Below, piece by piece: positions 24,491 through 38,022 of a stretch of 64,000 bases of DNA. Source of the DNA: Cladochytrium replicatum (Eukaryota > Chytridiomycota > Chytridiomycetes > Cladochytriales > Cladochytriaceae); assembly GCA_025526935.1 (NCBI GenBank), contig JAHLKD010000077.1, positions 1 to 64,000 of the forward strand, given 5' to 3'. Positions within the stretch are counted from its first letter, which is position 1, and every line of letters begins with the position of its first letter. The position numbers were made by a program, and so were the translations under genes. The notes under the pieces are model-generated. The model was not told where the DNA came from. It worked only from the letters and a program-made list of their open reading frames with translations, and searched no databases.

Positions 24491-25083
24491 TGTTAAGTAT
24501 TTCGATTGATGGACTTGGCCAATCCAGTCATTGATAGTACAAAAACACAAACGCCCGATATACAGAAATGTCACTCTTCACTGAGCAACATTTCTAACTA
24601 TTGAACTAAAGCATATAGATGATGATCTATTACGAGTTTGGATACCTCCAGGTTATTTCTTCATGGGTTATATTTATTGCGGCCATAGGTATAGTAAACT
24701 GTCATTACTTTTCTATCATCCACTTGTAGAAGTGAAGCCCGGATCAGATCACAGCAAAGGTTTACATATGATTAACGCGTTCGTGGGAATCATGTGTGAG
24801 AACAATCCTGTTGAGGAGAGCTAGATCTCACGCACAGCTTAGCATGATTATGCTTCGCTACGCCTGTGAGAAGAAGAGTCAAACCTTATCGCTGCGATCC
24901 AGATCTTCCGGAAGGAAAAGCCAAAACGACAGTACACTTATTTAAGGAGCCTGTGGCAATACACACAAGGAGCATTCTCTTGCGCTAGTACTTGTGACTC
25001 GCAATCTTCTTTATTCATCTCTTAGAAACATTAACCCGTGAATTAGCAACACACACAACCTGAGGATCCAGACCACAGCTTTG
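24491..25083 (+). repeat. Copia-A 3' LTR, last bases missing (A4)
   Basis: This begins TGTTAAG and runs to CAGCTTTG, stopping before the terminal TTCAACA. A5's broken LTR in opposite orientation starts at the next base. Confidence 0.92.
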
Positions 25084-25295
25084 GACAGTTTACTATACCT
25101 ATGGCCGCAATAAATATAACCCATGAAGAAATACCCGGAGGTATCCAAACTCGTAATAGATCATCATCTATATGCTTTAGTTCAATAGTTAGAAATGTTG
25201 CTCAGTGAAGAGTGACATTTCTGTATATCGGGCGTTTGTGTTTTTGTACTATCAATGACTGGATTGGCCAAGTCCATCAATCGAAATACTTAACA
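25084..25295 (-). repeat. Partial Copia-A 3' LTR (A5)
   Basis: Only the U3-side 212 bp of the LTR remains, ending at the TGTTAAG terminus (25295) next to the polypurine-tract complement CACCCCCTC. Confidence 0.9.
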
Positions 25296-25422
25296 CACCC
25301 CCTCAGTCATTAGATAGGTACAACCGAGAGTATCACTCAACCGATCATAACTTTCTGTAAATGCTGAAGTTGATATTCTATTGAAATAAAGGTGAGTTGT
25401 ATGGACATCGCCAGCCGGTCGT

Positions 25423-28400
25423 TCAAGATAGTATATTAAGTGAAGACTGACTGACTAGCCCCAACGAGCCCCTGTGTTTAAGGTATAATTTACTTCCAAG
25501 AGGTTTAGTTAAGATGTCCGCGATCATATCAGAAGTATCCATATGGTGTAACTCCTGATGTTTCTGTTCAACTTGGAGATTCACAAATCTCTCGCGAACG
25601 TCCATGTGTTTGGTCCGTTTGTTGTTGAACAGATTGTTTGCGATAGACTCGGTGGATTGATTGTCTTGCCATAAACGGAGCGGATTGAACGACGTAATTC
25701 CAATACCCGTCATAAGATTTTTCATCCACTTCATCTCACGCGATAGTTCGTTCAGCGCATACAGTTCGGCTTCCGACGACGAGGCTGCAATAGTCTGTTG
25801 TCGAATCGACTGCCAACTGATTGCCGCATTAGCGAACATTACCACGTAACCGGTTCGTGAGTATCTATCTGCATCGCCCGCCCAGTCTGCATCGGCATAA
25901 CCTTGTGGGTTGTTAGCCGAATCAAACATGTAGAGACCGTCGGGTCTTAGCATCGGAGACGTGATACCAGTCCGTGTATAGTGTAAACCGTAATCCCAAG
26001 TACCGAGTAAATATCGTTGTAATCGATAGAGAGCCTTTGATTCTGACTGTCGAGGATCAATCTGATGTTGTGCAAAATATTGACTGCGTATGAAATATCC
26101 GGTCGTGTCTTAGTCGCCACGTACGATATCTTCATTAACATTGATCGAAATTGTGTTGCCTCGGCATCGGACAGTGTTGGTGTGGTCTCATCAAAGATAT
26201 ATGATTTTGACATCGGTGTTTTGGTCAGTTTGATGTTGGTACCCCATAAATTCGCTTCTTCGAGAATCTTCTTTACGTACAATGCATTGCTAAGGAAATA
26301 TCCTTCCGTTGTCTGCAATAACTCCATTTCAGAATCCATTTCGCCTTCGAAGTACTGCCTACTGTGAACGAAGTTTCCAAATCGGTCTGAAACCGATGAT
26401 ATGCGTTTGGATCTGTGGAAAAATGTAGTATATCATCGACATGAACGGTAGTGTGTTCGCGGGTATTATTTGTTGGATTGTATCGCCAAAAATGACAGAT
26501 GTCTGCAATATTCCGCACGAAACCAACACTGAGATATTGTTTCCAAAGAGTTTTGTACCATTCTCGAGCTGCCTGGTGTAGACCGTACAGACTTTTGATA
26601 AGTCTGCAGACGATGGGTCGATTCTGGAAATCTACTCGTCCGAAACCATGAGGGAGTTCGACGTAGTTCTCTTCTTCCAGTATCGCATTGAGATATGCAC
26701 CCTTGATATCAAACTGGAATATGATCATGCCGACTAATGCTGCTAATGCAATCAGAAAACGGATCGTGGACGTTTTCGTAACTGGAGAATAGGTTTCATC
26801 GAAATCCAACCCTTCAATCTGTGAAAATCCTCGTACGACCCAACGTGCTTTGAATCGAGTAATATTGCCATGTTCGTCAAGCTTATATGTGAAAACCCAT
26901 TTGCCCGATAATAAATTCCGTCCATCAGGTAAAAACGTTTCGGCCCAAGTATTGTTGCCGACTAGTTGTGTAACTTCCTCCTTCATCGCCGCTAACCAGA
27001 ATGGAGCCTCATCGGATCGTGATAAAGCCTCACGAAGAGTCTTTGGTGCAGTCCGTATATTTCCATTCGCAATTGGTTGTGTTGGATATGAGGAATCGGC
27101 CTTCAGGGTCCAATCGATATTAGGAACGGACCGGGTAAACAAGGAATTTTGTTTCCTTTTGGCGTTCGACAAATTTGCACTTGCTTGACGTTTTCGTTTT
27201 CTTGCTGCATACGCTTCGTCGACATCTTCTCCAATGAATTGAAGATCACTTTCGAGTTGTGCATCATATTCCTCTACAGGAGATACGGAAGACAAATTCG
27301 GAGATTCTTCAGTAATGGATTGTGGAGTCGATAAATCAGCATTTGGATCATAATCAGCATCGTCTGGGTCATCATCGTCTAGTCCATGTAAATGTTCAAC
27401 AACATGCATGTCACCGGCTTCTTCTAAGCGGTAATATATGGGGTCGTCGTTTATATCCTCATCGATTTCTTCGTCTGCAACGGTAGAAATCGGGAAATTG
27501 TCTGAGACAAACTCAACAGTCGTCTCTTGCACCCCCTGATCCCCGGTTGGTATTTGATCAACATCGAAATATGTCCCGGCCTTCAGTGGATATTGTACCG
27601 TAAGATCGTCGAGTAACTGTCGGGTAGGATTATAACCAACAAAAACTCCCTCGTGGAACGTAACATGGAAGTATTCGCCTATTGTGTTTGTCCGAAAATT
27701 GAGTGCTATGACGATCTTCAGGTCTTCACCCTTGTATCCGAGAAACAGACCTAGTTCAGACTTGTCTCGGATTCTGCGCGCCAACCTTTGTTCGTGTGAG
27801 ATCCACAAACTAACGAGTGTTCCAAAGGCGTGGATAGTTGCCAAATCTATCCGCTTGTCAAGGTAAGCACAGTACGGAATCGCATTCACAGCTGAATGGA
27901 AAGTAGCGTTCTTGACGACCGCAGCGTATAGGATGGAGAGTTGCACGAATTGAAGTGTTCGTGGTAGTCCAGCTTGTAGCAGCATCGCGTCCGACATATA
28001 CTTGATCGATTGTATATTCCGCTCTGATAGACCATCGAGTTCCTTTACTGACGGAGGAGCTGGGTGGACGCAGATGCGAGGAATCTTGGTATTGCACCAT
28101 TGGATCAACCGTTTAGTAATCAATTCTCCTGAATCGGAACGTAGTTCAGCAACGTGTAATGGGTGATTGCGATTTTCCACATCAGCGATATGTCGAATCA
28201 TACTATCCACCGCATCACTCTTTCGATTCAGGAAGTAGATTGTGATGAAACGAGGTTGTTCGTCGACAATGATCTGCCAATATCTCTTCTTCTGTCCGTC
28301 GTAGATTAAACGTACGACATCGGAAAACAGACGGAAAAGTTTCCTCGGAGCTCGACTTATTGTAGAATAAATCGGCTTCTGCTTCAGCTTCGTGCGACTA

Positions 28401-30604
28401 CAGACCAAACAATTCTGCATAATTGATTTGTTGACAAGATTGAATGCATCCGGTTCAACCTTGGGCATTTTGATGTTGAGCTTCTCTGCCGTTCGAAAGA
28501 TTGTCCGTAAGTGGATGTGACCAAACTGCTGGTGTAACTTTGCAAGTTCGTGTACTGTCACTGGCGATAAGTTGGTGCTCACTCCAACTGTATCTTGAGA
28601 TGCTCGTTGACATTCATCATCGTTCGTTTGACGAATGTTGTTGTCTGACATTACATCGAGACCCATCGCGTGAGAAGATCGTACACCGGACGTAAAGTCC
28701 ATCGACTGATCGAGACCTTCTGCGGATACCGCTACTGCTTTAGCTCGTTGAGCAATCGCATGCCGCGGTTGGTGAGTTCCGACGGTACTAACATCAGCAT
28801 AGAGATAGTACAAATCTCTTTCCCGTCGCCCAATAATAACGTGTTCATCCGTATCACCATGCGTGAGGATAACCTTGTCTTTGGTGAAACTCACAATGTC
28901 CCCGGAGTCTCCAATGATACTACACACTGATGCAAGTGTGTCTTCGAGATCAGGAACATAAAGTGCGTTGTGTATTATCTTAATTCGCCCATTGGGTAAA
29001 ACTACAGATACATCTCCAAAACCACAAACTGGAATTGTATGACTATCCGCTAGTTCCACCACGTCCTCGTCATTCGTATACGTCAGCGAACTAAAGGCAT
29101 GACGATTAGGTGTCATCCAAACAGTTGCGCCTGTATCAAGCAAACCCACACGATCCTTTGCTTGAACATGTACACGGACAACCTTCTGTGCCGAGTGTGC
29201 GTTCACTATCGAAAACATATTTCCGATGTATGTGTCAGCATCTTTATCAACAGAAGTAGGTTGGGTAAGGTCAAAGATTACCTTCTTGGTCAACACCGGT
29301 TTGGCGGTAGATTCGTCCTCCGACGAATCATCACCTGCATCGCCACGGCTGGCAATGAATGCACGAAAATCCGTGTCTAAACAAAGACTCTTTGCAGTGA
29401 GATAGCGTTTACACGCCGACTGCTTGTGTCCTCGTTTGCCACAGAAATTGCATGTGAGATCTGTCTTCTTTGCAGAAGAAGATGTGGACGACCTGGAGTC
29501 CTGCGACTGCCTGGTCCGAGTGGAACTGCTACTCCCACCGCTACTGCCTGAGCCACCCGAGGCACCCTGCTTACGGCATTGAGCATTGGTGTGAGATGAG
29601 TTCGGATGCAAGGTACAAATATCCTCCGACTTCGCAACCTTGGCTTTCGCTTTCGCCTTCGCTTTCTTCGCCTTTGCCTTCATGGCCTTCTTTGTCCCAT
29701 TCGGCCCACCGGCATCCATGGTGACGTTGAGTTGGACCAATTGGTTGAGGTCGGTCAAGATATTTGACACTGTTTCGAAGTAATGCGTTGGCTTTTGGTG
29801 GAATGGTCGCGGAGCATTCGGATTTGCAGCATCAATTGGATCTTGTATTAACGCCGGTTCCCATTCGGCATACGCAGAAGTGATCATTTTTCCGAGAAAA
29901 GGTACGAGGGTCCGTAGTTCAATTGTCTGCATCGTGATTTTTGCGACTAACCGGTTTAGTAGATCCTTGATTACGAGTTCGTCCGGTAAAGAGTTCAGTT
30001 TGAGTTCGAATAACTCAGTGAGGTCGGTCACAAACTGCTGAACGCTTTCTGCCGACTGACCGTTCGTACATTTCAGATCTACCAGCCGTTGCTCCCACAT
30101 AGACGATTCGATCGGAGCTTGACCGCCAGCACTGAAAATTCGGCGAAGTCCATCGACTTTGCCTTTTGCTGACGCATAAGCTCTGACTCGATTCATGTCG
30201 CGTTTTGGGAAACATTCGCATAGAATTCCAACTGCGACGTTATTGTCCGCTTGTTGTGCACGGTAATCTTGCATCTCAGCACGATATTGCGTACGTAAGT
30301 GACTGTTGTGTGTGACGATCGCCAAATGTTCACGTAGTTCTGCTTCCCATTGTGCTCGTGCTTCGTTAGCAGCTCCGCCAGCAGCTCCGGCGATGACTAT
30401 CGGACGCTGTGGGCGATTTCCTTCCGCCTCGTAATTCGGATTATCAGGAAGAGCCATTGGTTCTTGGAGAAGCATAGTGCCAGCGCCGGCACGTAAGTTT
30501 GCGTAAGTCTGCACTTGTTCCATGTACAGATCGAAATCCTGCAGCGTTTTACCGGTGAATGGCTTCGGCCGCGAAGATGTGGCGTCATTCGATCCTGAAC
30601 CCAT
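25423..30604 (-). CDS. Copia-A Gag-Pol polyprotein (A5, two frameshifts)
   Basis: The ATG at 30604 (MGSGSND) opens 1,443 codons without interruption, ending at 26273. These cover Gag, zinc knuckle, protease (DTGA), integrase, and reverse transcriptase through HVDDILHF. This is the longest A-family frame in the window. Two one-base losses then follow in RT/RNase H: near 26329, where TTTT became TTT, and near 26073, where CC became C. The remaining RNase H codons reach the TGA at 25423. Both losses are in homopolymers, so the true copy may be intact. The protein is otherwise the same as A4. Confidence 0.9.
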
Positions 30605-30655
30605 CTTGTCGTTGTTGTCCGAAGAAATGTGTTAAGCAACGATTCGTAACTATTG

Positions 30656-30999
30656 TGTTGAACAAAGCTGTGGTCTGGATCCTCAGGTTATGTGTGTTGC
30701 TAATTCACGGGTTAATGTTTCTAAGAGATGAATAAAGAAGATTGCGAGTCACAAGTACTAGCGCAAGAGAATGCTCCTTGTGTGTATCGCCACAGGCTCC
30801 TTAAATAAGTGTACTGTCGTTTTGGCTTTTCCTTCCGGAAGATCTGGATCGAAGCAATAAGGTTTGACTCTTCTTCTCACAGGCGTAGCAAAGCATAATC
30901 ATGCTAAGCTGTGCGTGAGATCTAGCTCTCCTCAACAGGATTGTTCTCACACATGATTCCCACGAACGCGTTAATCATATGTAAACCTTTGCTGTGATC
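30656..30999 (-). repeat. Partial Copia-A 5' LTR (A5)
   Basis: The terminal 344 bp of the LTR (R/U5 side) is present. The sequence switches at about 30999 from LTR (GCTGTGATC) to Copia-B reverse transcriptase coding sequence, sharing a few bases at the join. Confidence 0.9.
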
Positions 31000-31994
31000 C
31001 AAATGGCTACCAAGACTTCATGGATGGCTTGAATTCCTCATTCAAGGTCGGAAGTCACTCTACAGCCAAATGGATTCTGAAAATGCAATTGATCAAAACT
31101 ACTCATGGTTATTTCATAACCAATGCTCAATATGCAAAGGAAATATTGCAGAGATTGAAATTATGGGAATCCAATCTTAAACCAGCCAAAACACCTATTT
31201 CTTCTCACTACAAACATGACACAAGCTTGCCTATTTTATCCAAAAATGATGCAACTATTTTTCGCTCGGAACTCATGAAAATCTCGTACCTAGCTACAAA
31301 GACCAGACCTGATTTATCTTATGCTGTCAATGTCTTGGCACAGCATCAGGTTGAACCACGAGTTTGCGAACAAAAGGCACTAGCTCGCCTGCATCGTTAC
31401 TTATTGGGAACATGGGACTATGGTTTGCATTACACATGCAATAACATACCCACTCCCAACGTACACTCTGATGGTGTATATGAGTTTGCATCAAATGAAC
31501 ACATCCCTATGGGATATGCTGATGCAGACTGGGCAAATGATCCTGCTCGCTATTCCAGGACAGGATATGTTGTAATGTTTGCCAATGCAGCTGTTTGCTG
31601 GCAGTCTACAAAACAACAGGTTATAACTTGCTCTTCCACTGAAGCAGAGTTATATGCATTGAATGAATTATCACGTGAGATGAAGTGGATGAAAAACCTC
31701 ATGGCAACCATTGGTATTTCATGCAAGAGTAAGCCCATGATCCTCTGGCAAGATAATACCTCTACACAGTCTATTGCCAATGACCTGCTTAATGATCACA
31801 GAACTAAACACATGGATGTTCGAGAAAAGTTTGTGAATCTTCAAATTGAGCAGAAGCAGCAGGAACTCAGAGAATTTGATACTGAGAATCAAATTGCTGA
31901 TATTTTCACAAAACCCTTGACATTCAAATTATTTTCAAAATTCACACGCGCACTTGGTCTTACACGTCAATCTGATTTGACCCTTGTTGACTAA
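31000..31994 (+). pseudogene. Copia-B pol 3' part: RT thumb region and RNase H (B3)
   Basis: The frame is open from the junction and begins in the reverse transcriptase region just after the HVDD motif (GYQDFMDGLNSSF...). It continues through the connection segment and RNase H (GYADADWAN, SSTEAELYAL, LWQDNTST, ADIFTKPL) to the stop at 31994. Gag, protease and integrase are missing. It is followed by the polypurine tract and a B LTR, so this is the 3' end of a once complete B element. Confidence 0.9.
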
Positions 31995-32079
31995 TACATA
32001 CATTACCAACAAACAGACGTGCGACTCAACGCTCATACCAATATCCTCATTGTCTACCGCAGCTTTGACTGCGGGGGTG

Positions 32080-32363
32080 TGTTGATGCATGCACATATAT
32101 GGAACTAGCTACTCCAGTCTTCATCCACTACCGACACTGAGGGGAAATAGCCTTACCAGAGACGTCTGGGACAAGTTCATGCGTAATCATACATTATATG
32201 AAAGAACTGGCATTTCTAACTATTGGTCATGAAGACATCCTCCTTTACTCATTGGAATCTAGTAGAGTTCTGAGAGTGATCACGCGTTTGAGAAAGAATG
32301 TGATGCTAATCAGTTTGCTCCTGACAGTTATATCATACTCGAGTACATCTCGTATGATATTAA
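32080..32363 (+). repeat. Copia-B 3' LTR, left part (B3), interrupted by A6
   Basis: It starts TGTTGATGC after the tract GCGGGGGTG. A6 interrupts it at 32364, and it continues at 38622. The bases ATTAA at 32359-32363 are the left copy of the A6 target duplication. Confidence 0.92.
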
Positions 32364-32962
32364 TGTTAAGTATTTCGATTGATGGACTTGGCCAATCCAG
32401 TCATTGATAGTACAAAAACACAAACGCCCGATATACAGAAATGTCACTCTTCACTGAGCAACATTTCTAACTATTGAACTAAAGCATATAGATGATGATC
32501 TATTACGAGTTTGGATACCTCCGGTTATTTCTTCATGGGTTATATTTATTGCAGCCATGGGTATAGTAAACTGTCATTACTTTTCTATCATCCACTTGTA
32601 GAAGTGAAGCCCGGATCAGATCACAGCAAAGGTTTACATATGATTAACGCGTTCGTGGGAATCATGTGTGAGAACAATCCTGTTGAGGAGAGTTAGATCT
32701 CACGCACAGCTTAGCATGATTATGCTTCGCTACGCCTGTGAGAAGAAGAGTCAAACCTTATCGCTGCGATCCAGATCTTCCGGAAGGAAAAGCCAAAACG
32801 ACAGTACACTTATTTAAGGAGCCTGTGGCGATACACACAAGCAGCATTCTCTTGCGCTAGCACTTGTGACTCGCAATCTTCTTTATTCATCTCTTAGCAA
32901 CATTAACCTGTGAATTAACAACACACACAACCTGAGGATCCAGACCACAGCTTTGTTCAACA
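32364..32962 (+). repeat. Copia-A 5' LTR (A6)
   Basis: This is a 599 bp complete LTR with TGTTAAG and TTCAACA ends, followed by the CAATAGTTA primer-site candidate. Confidence 0.93.
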
Positions 32963-33013
32963 CAATAGTTACGAATCGTTGCTTAACACATTTCTTTGGG
33001 CAACAACCTCAAG

Positions 33014-36000
33014 ATGGGTTCAGGATCGAATGACGCCACATCTTCGCGGCCGAAGCCATTCACCGGTAAAACGCTGCAGGATTTCGATCTGTACATGGAA
33101 CAAGTGCAGACTTACGCAAACTTACGTGCCGGCGCTGGCACTATGCTTCTCCAAGAACCAATGGCTCTTCCTGATAGTCCGAATTACGAAGCGGAAGGAA
33201 ATCGCCCACAGCGTCCGATAGTCATCGCCGGAGCTGCTGGCGGAGCTGCTAACGAAGCACGAGCACAATGGGAAGCAGAACTACGTGAACATTTGGCGAT
33301 CGTCACACACAACAGTCACTTACGTACGCAATATCGTGCTGAGATGCAAGATTACTGTGCACAACAAGCGGACAATAACGTCGCAGTTGGAATTCTATGC
33401 GAATGTTTCCCAAAACGCGACATGAATCGAGTCAGAGCTTATGCGTCAGCAAAAGGCAAAGTCGATGGACTTCGCCGAATTTTCAGTGCTGGCGGTCAAG
33501 CTCCGATCGAATCTTCTATGTGGAGCAACGGCTGGTAGATCTGAAATGTACGAACGGTCAGTCGGCAGAAAGCGTTCAGCAGTTTGTGACCGACCTCACT
33601 GAGTTATTCGAACTCAAACTGAACTCTTTACCAGACGAACTCGTAATCAAGGATCTACTAAACCGGTTAGTCGCAAAAATCACGATGCAGACAATTGAAC
33701 TACGGACCCTCGTACCCTTTCTTGGAAAAATGATCACTTCTGCGTATGCCGAATGGGAACCGGCGTTAATACAAGATCCAATTGATGCTGCAAATCCGAA
33801 TGCTCCGCGACCATTCCACCAAAAGCCAACGCATTACTTCGAAACAGTGTCAAATATCTTGACCGACCTAAACCAATTGGTCCAACTCAACATCACCATG
33901 GATGCCGGTGGGCCTAATGGGACAAAGAAGGCCATGAAGGCAAAGGCGAAGAAAGCGAAGGTGAAAGCGAAAGCCAAGGTTGCGAAGTCGGAGGATATTT
34001 GTACCTTGCATCCGAACTCGTCTCACACCAATGCTCAATGCCGTAAGCAGGGTGCCTCGGGTGGGCTCAGGCAGTAGCGGTGGGAGTAGCAGTTCCACTC
34101 GGACCAGGCAGTCGCAGGACTCCAGGTCGTCCACATCTTCTTCTGCAAAGAAGACAGATCTCACATGCAACTTCTGTGGCAAACGAGGACACAAGCAGTC
34201 AGCGTGTAAACGCTATCTCACTGCAAAGAGTCTTTGTTTAGACACGGAATTTTGTGCATTCATTGCCAGCCGTGGCGATGCAGGTGATGATTCGTCGGAG
34301 GACGAATCTACCGCCAAACCGGTGTTGACCAAGAAGGTAATCTTTGACCTTACCCAACCTACTTCTGTTGATAAAGCTGCTGACACATACATCGGAAATA
34401 TGTTTTCGATAGTGAACGCACACTCGGCACAGAAGGTTGTCCGTGTACATGTTCAAGCAAAGGATCGTGTGGGTTTGCTTGATACAGGCGCAACTGTTTG
34501 GATGACACCTAATCGTCATGCCTTTAGTTTGCTGACGTATACGAATGACGAGGATGTGGTGGAACTAGCGGATAATCATACAATTCCAGTTTGTGGTTTT
34601 GGAGATGTATCTGTAGTTTTACCCAATGGGCGAATTAAGATAATACACAACGCACTTTATGTTCCTGATCTCGAAGACACACTTGCATCAGTGTGTAGTA
34701 TCATTGGAGACTCCGGGGACATTGTGAGTTTCACCAAAGACAAGGTTATCCTCACGCATGGTGATACGGATGAACACGTTATTATTGGGCGACGGGAAAG
34801 AGATTTGTACTATCTCTATGCTGATGTTAGTACCGTCGGAACTCACCAACCGCGGCATGTGATTGCTCAACGAGCTAAAGCAGTAGCGGTATCCGCAGAA
34901 GGTCTCGATCAGTCGATGGACTTTACGTCCGGTGTACAATCTTCTCACGCGATGGGTCTCGATGTAATGTCAGACAACAGCATTCGTCAAACCAACCATG
35001 ATGAATGTCAACGAGCATCTCAAGATACAGTTGGAGTGAGCACCAACTTATCGCCAGTGACAGTACATGAACTTGCAAAGTTACACCAGCAGTTTGGTCA
35101 CATCCACTTACGGACGATCTTTCGAACGGCAGAGAAGCTCAACATCAAAATGCCCAAGGTTGAACCGGATGCATTCAATCTTGTCAACAAATCAATTATG
35201 CAGAATTGTTTGGTCTGTAGTCGCACGAAGCTGAAGCAGAAGCCGATTTATTCTACATAAGTCGAGCTCCGAGGAAACTTTTCCGTCTGTTTTCCGATGT
35301 CGTACGTTTAATCTACGACGGACAGAAGAAGAGATATTGGCAGATCATTGTCGACGAACAACCTCGTTTCATCACAATCTACTTCCTGAATCGAAAGAGT
35401 GATGCGGTGGATAGTATGATTCGACATATCCCTGATGTGGAAAATTGCAATCACCCATTACACGTTGCTGAACTACGTTCCGATTCAGAAGAATTGATTA
35501 CGAAACGGTTGATCCAATGGTGCAATACCAAGATTCCTCGCATCCGCGTCCACCCAGCTCCTCCGTCAGTAAAGGAACTCGATGGTCTATCAGAGCGGAA
35601 TATACAATCGATCAAGTATATGTCGGACGCAATGCTGCTACAAGCTGGACTACCACGAACACTTCAATTCGTGCAACTCTCCATCCTATACGCTGCGGTC
35701 GTCAAGAACGCTACTTTCCATTCAGCTGTGAATGCGATTCCGTACTGTGCTTACCTTGACAAGCGGATAGATTTGGCAACTATCCACGCCTTTGGAACAC
35801 TCGTTAGTTTGTGGATCTCACACGAACAAAGGTTGGCACGCAGAATCCGAGACAAGTCTGAACTAGGTCTGTTTCTCGGATACAAGGGTGAAGACCTGAA
35901 GATCGTCATAGCACTCAATTTTCGGACAAACACAATAGGCGAATACTTCCATGTTACGTTCCACGAGGGAGTTTTTGTTGGTTATAATCCTACCCGACAG

Positions 36001-37895
36001 TTACTCGACGATCTTACGGTACAATGTCCACTGAAGGCCGGGACATATTTCGATGTTGATCAAATACCAACCGGGGATCAGGGGGTGCAAGAGACGACTG
36101 TTGAGTTTCTCTCAGACAATTTCCCAATTTCTACCGTTGCAGACGAAGAAATCGATGAGGATATGAACGACGACCCCATATATTACGCTTAGAAGAAGCC
36201 GGTGACATGCATGTTGTTGAACATTTACATGGACTAGACGATGATGACCCAGACGATGCTGATTATGATCCAAATGCTGATTTATCGACTCCACAATCCA
36301 TTACTGAAGAATCTCCAAATTTGTCTTCCGTATCTCCTGTAGAGGAATATGATGCACAACTCGAAAGTGATCTTCAATTCATTGGAGAAGATGTCGACGA
36401 AGCGTATGCAGCAAGAAAACAAAAACGTCAAGCAAGTGCAAATTTGTCGAACGCCAAAAGGAAACAAAATTCCTTGTTTACCCGGTCCGTTCCTAATATC
36501 GATTGGACCCTGAAGGCCGATTCCTCATATCCAACACAACCAATTGCGAATGGAAATATACGGACTGCACCAAAGACTCTTCGTGAGGCTTTATCACGAT
36601 CCGATAGGCTCCATTCTGGTTAGCGGCGATGAAGGAGGAAGTCACACAACTAGTCGGCAACAATACTTGGGCCGAAATGTTTTTACCTGATGGACGGAAT
36701 TTATTATCGGGCAAATGGGTTTTCACTTATAAGCTTGACGAACATGGCAATATTACTCGATTCAAAGCACGTTGGGTCGTACGAGGATTTTCACAGATTG
36801 AAGGATTGGATTTTGATGAAACCTATTCTCCAGTTACGAAAACGTCCACGATCCGTTTTCTGATTGCATTAGCAGCATTAGTCGGCATGATCATATTCCA
36901 GTTTGATATCAAGGGTGCATATCCCAATGCGATACTGGAAGAAGAGAACTACGTCGAACTCCCTCATGGTTTCGGACGAGTAGATTTCCGGAATCGACCC
37001 ATCGTCTGCAGACTTATCAAAAGTCTGTACGGTCTACACCAGGCAGCTCGAGAATGGTACAAAACTCTTTGGAAACAATATCTCAGTGTTGGTTTTGTGC
37101 GGAATATTGCAGACATCTGTCATTTCTGGCGATACAATCCAACAAATAATACCCGCGAACACACTACCGTTCATGTCGATGATATACTACATTTTTCCAC
37201 AGATCCAAACGCATATCATCGGTTTCAGACCGATTTGGAAACTTCGTTCACAGTAGGCAGTACTTCGAAGGCGAAATGGATTCTGAAAATGGAGTTATTG
37301 CAGACAACGGAAGGATATTTCCTTAGCAATGCATTGTATGTAAAGAACATTCTCAAAGAAGCGAATTTATGGGGTACCAACATCAAACCGACCAAAACAC
37401 CGATGTCAAAATCATATATCTTTGATGAGACCACACCAACACTGTCCGATGCCGAGACAACACAATTTCGATCAATGTTAATGAAGATATCGTACGTGGC
37501 GACTAAGACACGACCGGATATTTCATACGCAGTCAATATTTTGGCACAACATCAGATTGATCCTCGACAGTCAGAATCAAAGGCTCTCTATCGATACAAC
37601 GATATTTACTCGGTACTTGGGATTACGGTTTACACTATACACGGACTGGTATCACGTCTCCGATGCTAAGACCTGACGGTCTCTACATGTTTGATTCGGC
37701 TAACAACCCACAAGGTTATGCCGATGCAGACTAGACTGGGCAGGTGATGCAGATAGATACTCACGAACCGGTTACGTGGATACTTCTGATATGATCGTGG
37801 ACATCTTAACTAAACCTCTTAGAAGAAAATTATACCTTAAACACAGGGGCTCGTTGGGGCTAGTCAGTCAGTCTTCACTTAATATACTATCTTGA
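33014..37895 (+). pseudogene. Copia-A gag-pol, multiply broken (A6)
   Basis: Start ATG at 33014. Relative to the other A copies there are one-base changes near 33531 (-G), 34063 (+G), 35257 (-A, immediate stop), 36187 (-C), 36605 (-G) and 37594 (-T). A short duplication lies near 37731. A deletion of several hundred bases in RNase H joins GGTTACGTGG to ATACTTCTGA. Zinc knuckle, protease DTGA, integrase and HVDD motifs are all still recognisable in pieces. The +G near 34063 is shared with A8 and ends Gag at the same place. This copy cannot make a polyprotein. Confidence 0.92.
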
Positions 37896-38022
37896 ACGAT
37901 CGGCTGGCGATGTCCATACAACTCACCTTTATTTCAATAGAATATCAACTTCAGCATTTACAGAAAGTTATGATCGGTTGAGTGATACTCTCGGTTGTAC
38001 CTATCTAATGACTGAGGGGGTG

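Larger units (their letters stand above)
18527..25083 (+). mobile_element. Copia-A copy A4, full length except for the 3' LTR end
   Basis: 5' LTR 18527-19127, internal 19128-24490, 3' LTR 24491-25083. It was inserted into Copia-B protease-region sequence, which resumes nowhere on the right because the 3' LTR lost its final bases where A5 begins. The two LTRs are similar but not identical, with about seven differences visible by eye. So this is either not a very recent insertion or a recombinant. Confidence 0.93.
25084..30999 (-). mobile_element. Copia-A copy A5, truncated in both LTRs
   Basis: This minus-orientation element has a partial 3' LTR at 25084-25295, internal region 25296-30655 and a partial 5' LTR at 30656-30999. 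It stands tail to tail with A4, forming an inverted repeat of more than 5 kb arms around about 25.08 kb. The right end breaks into Copia-B pol (B3) at about 31000. Confidence 0.92.
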
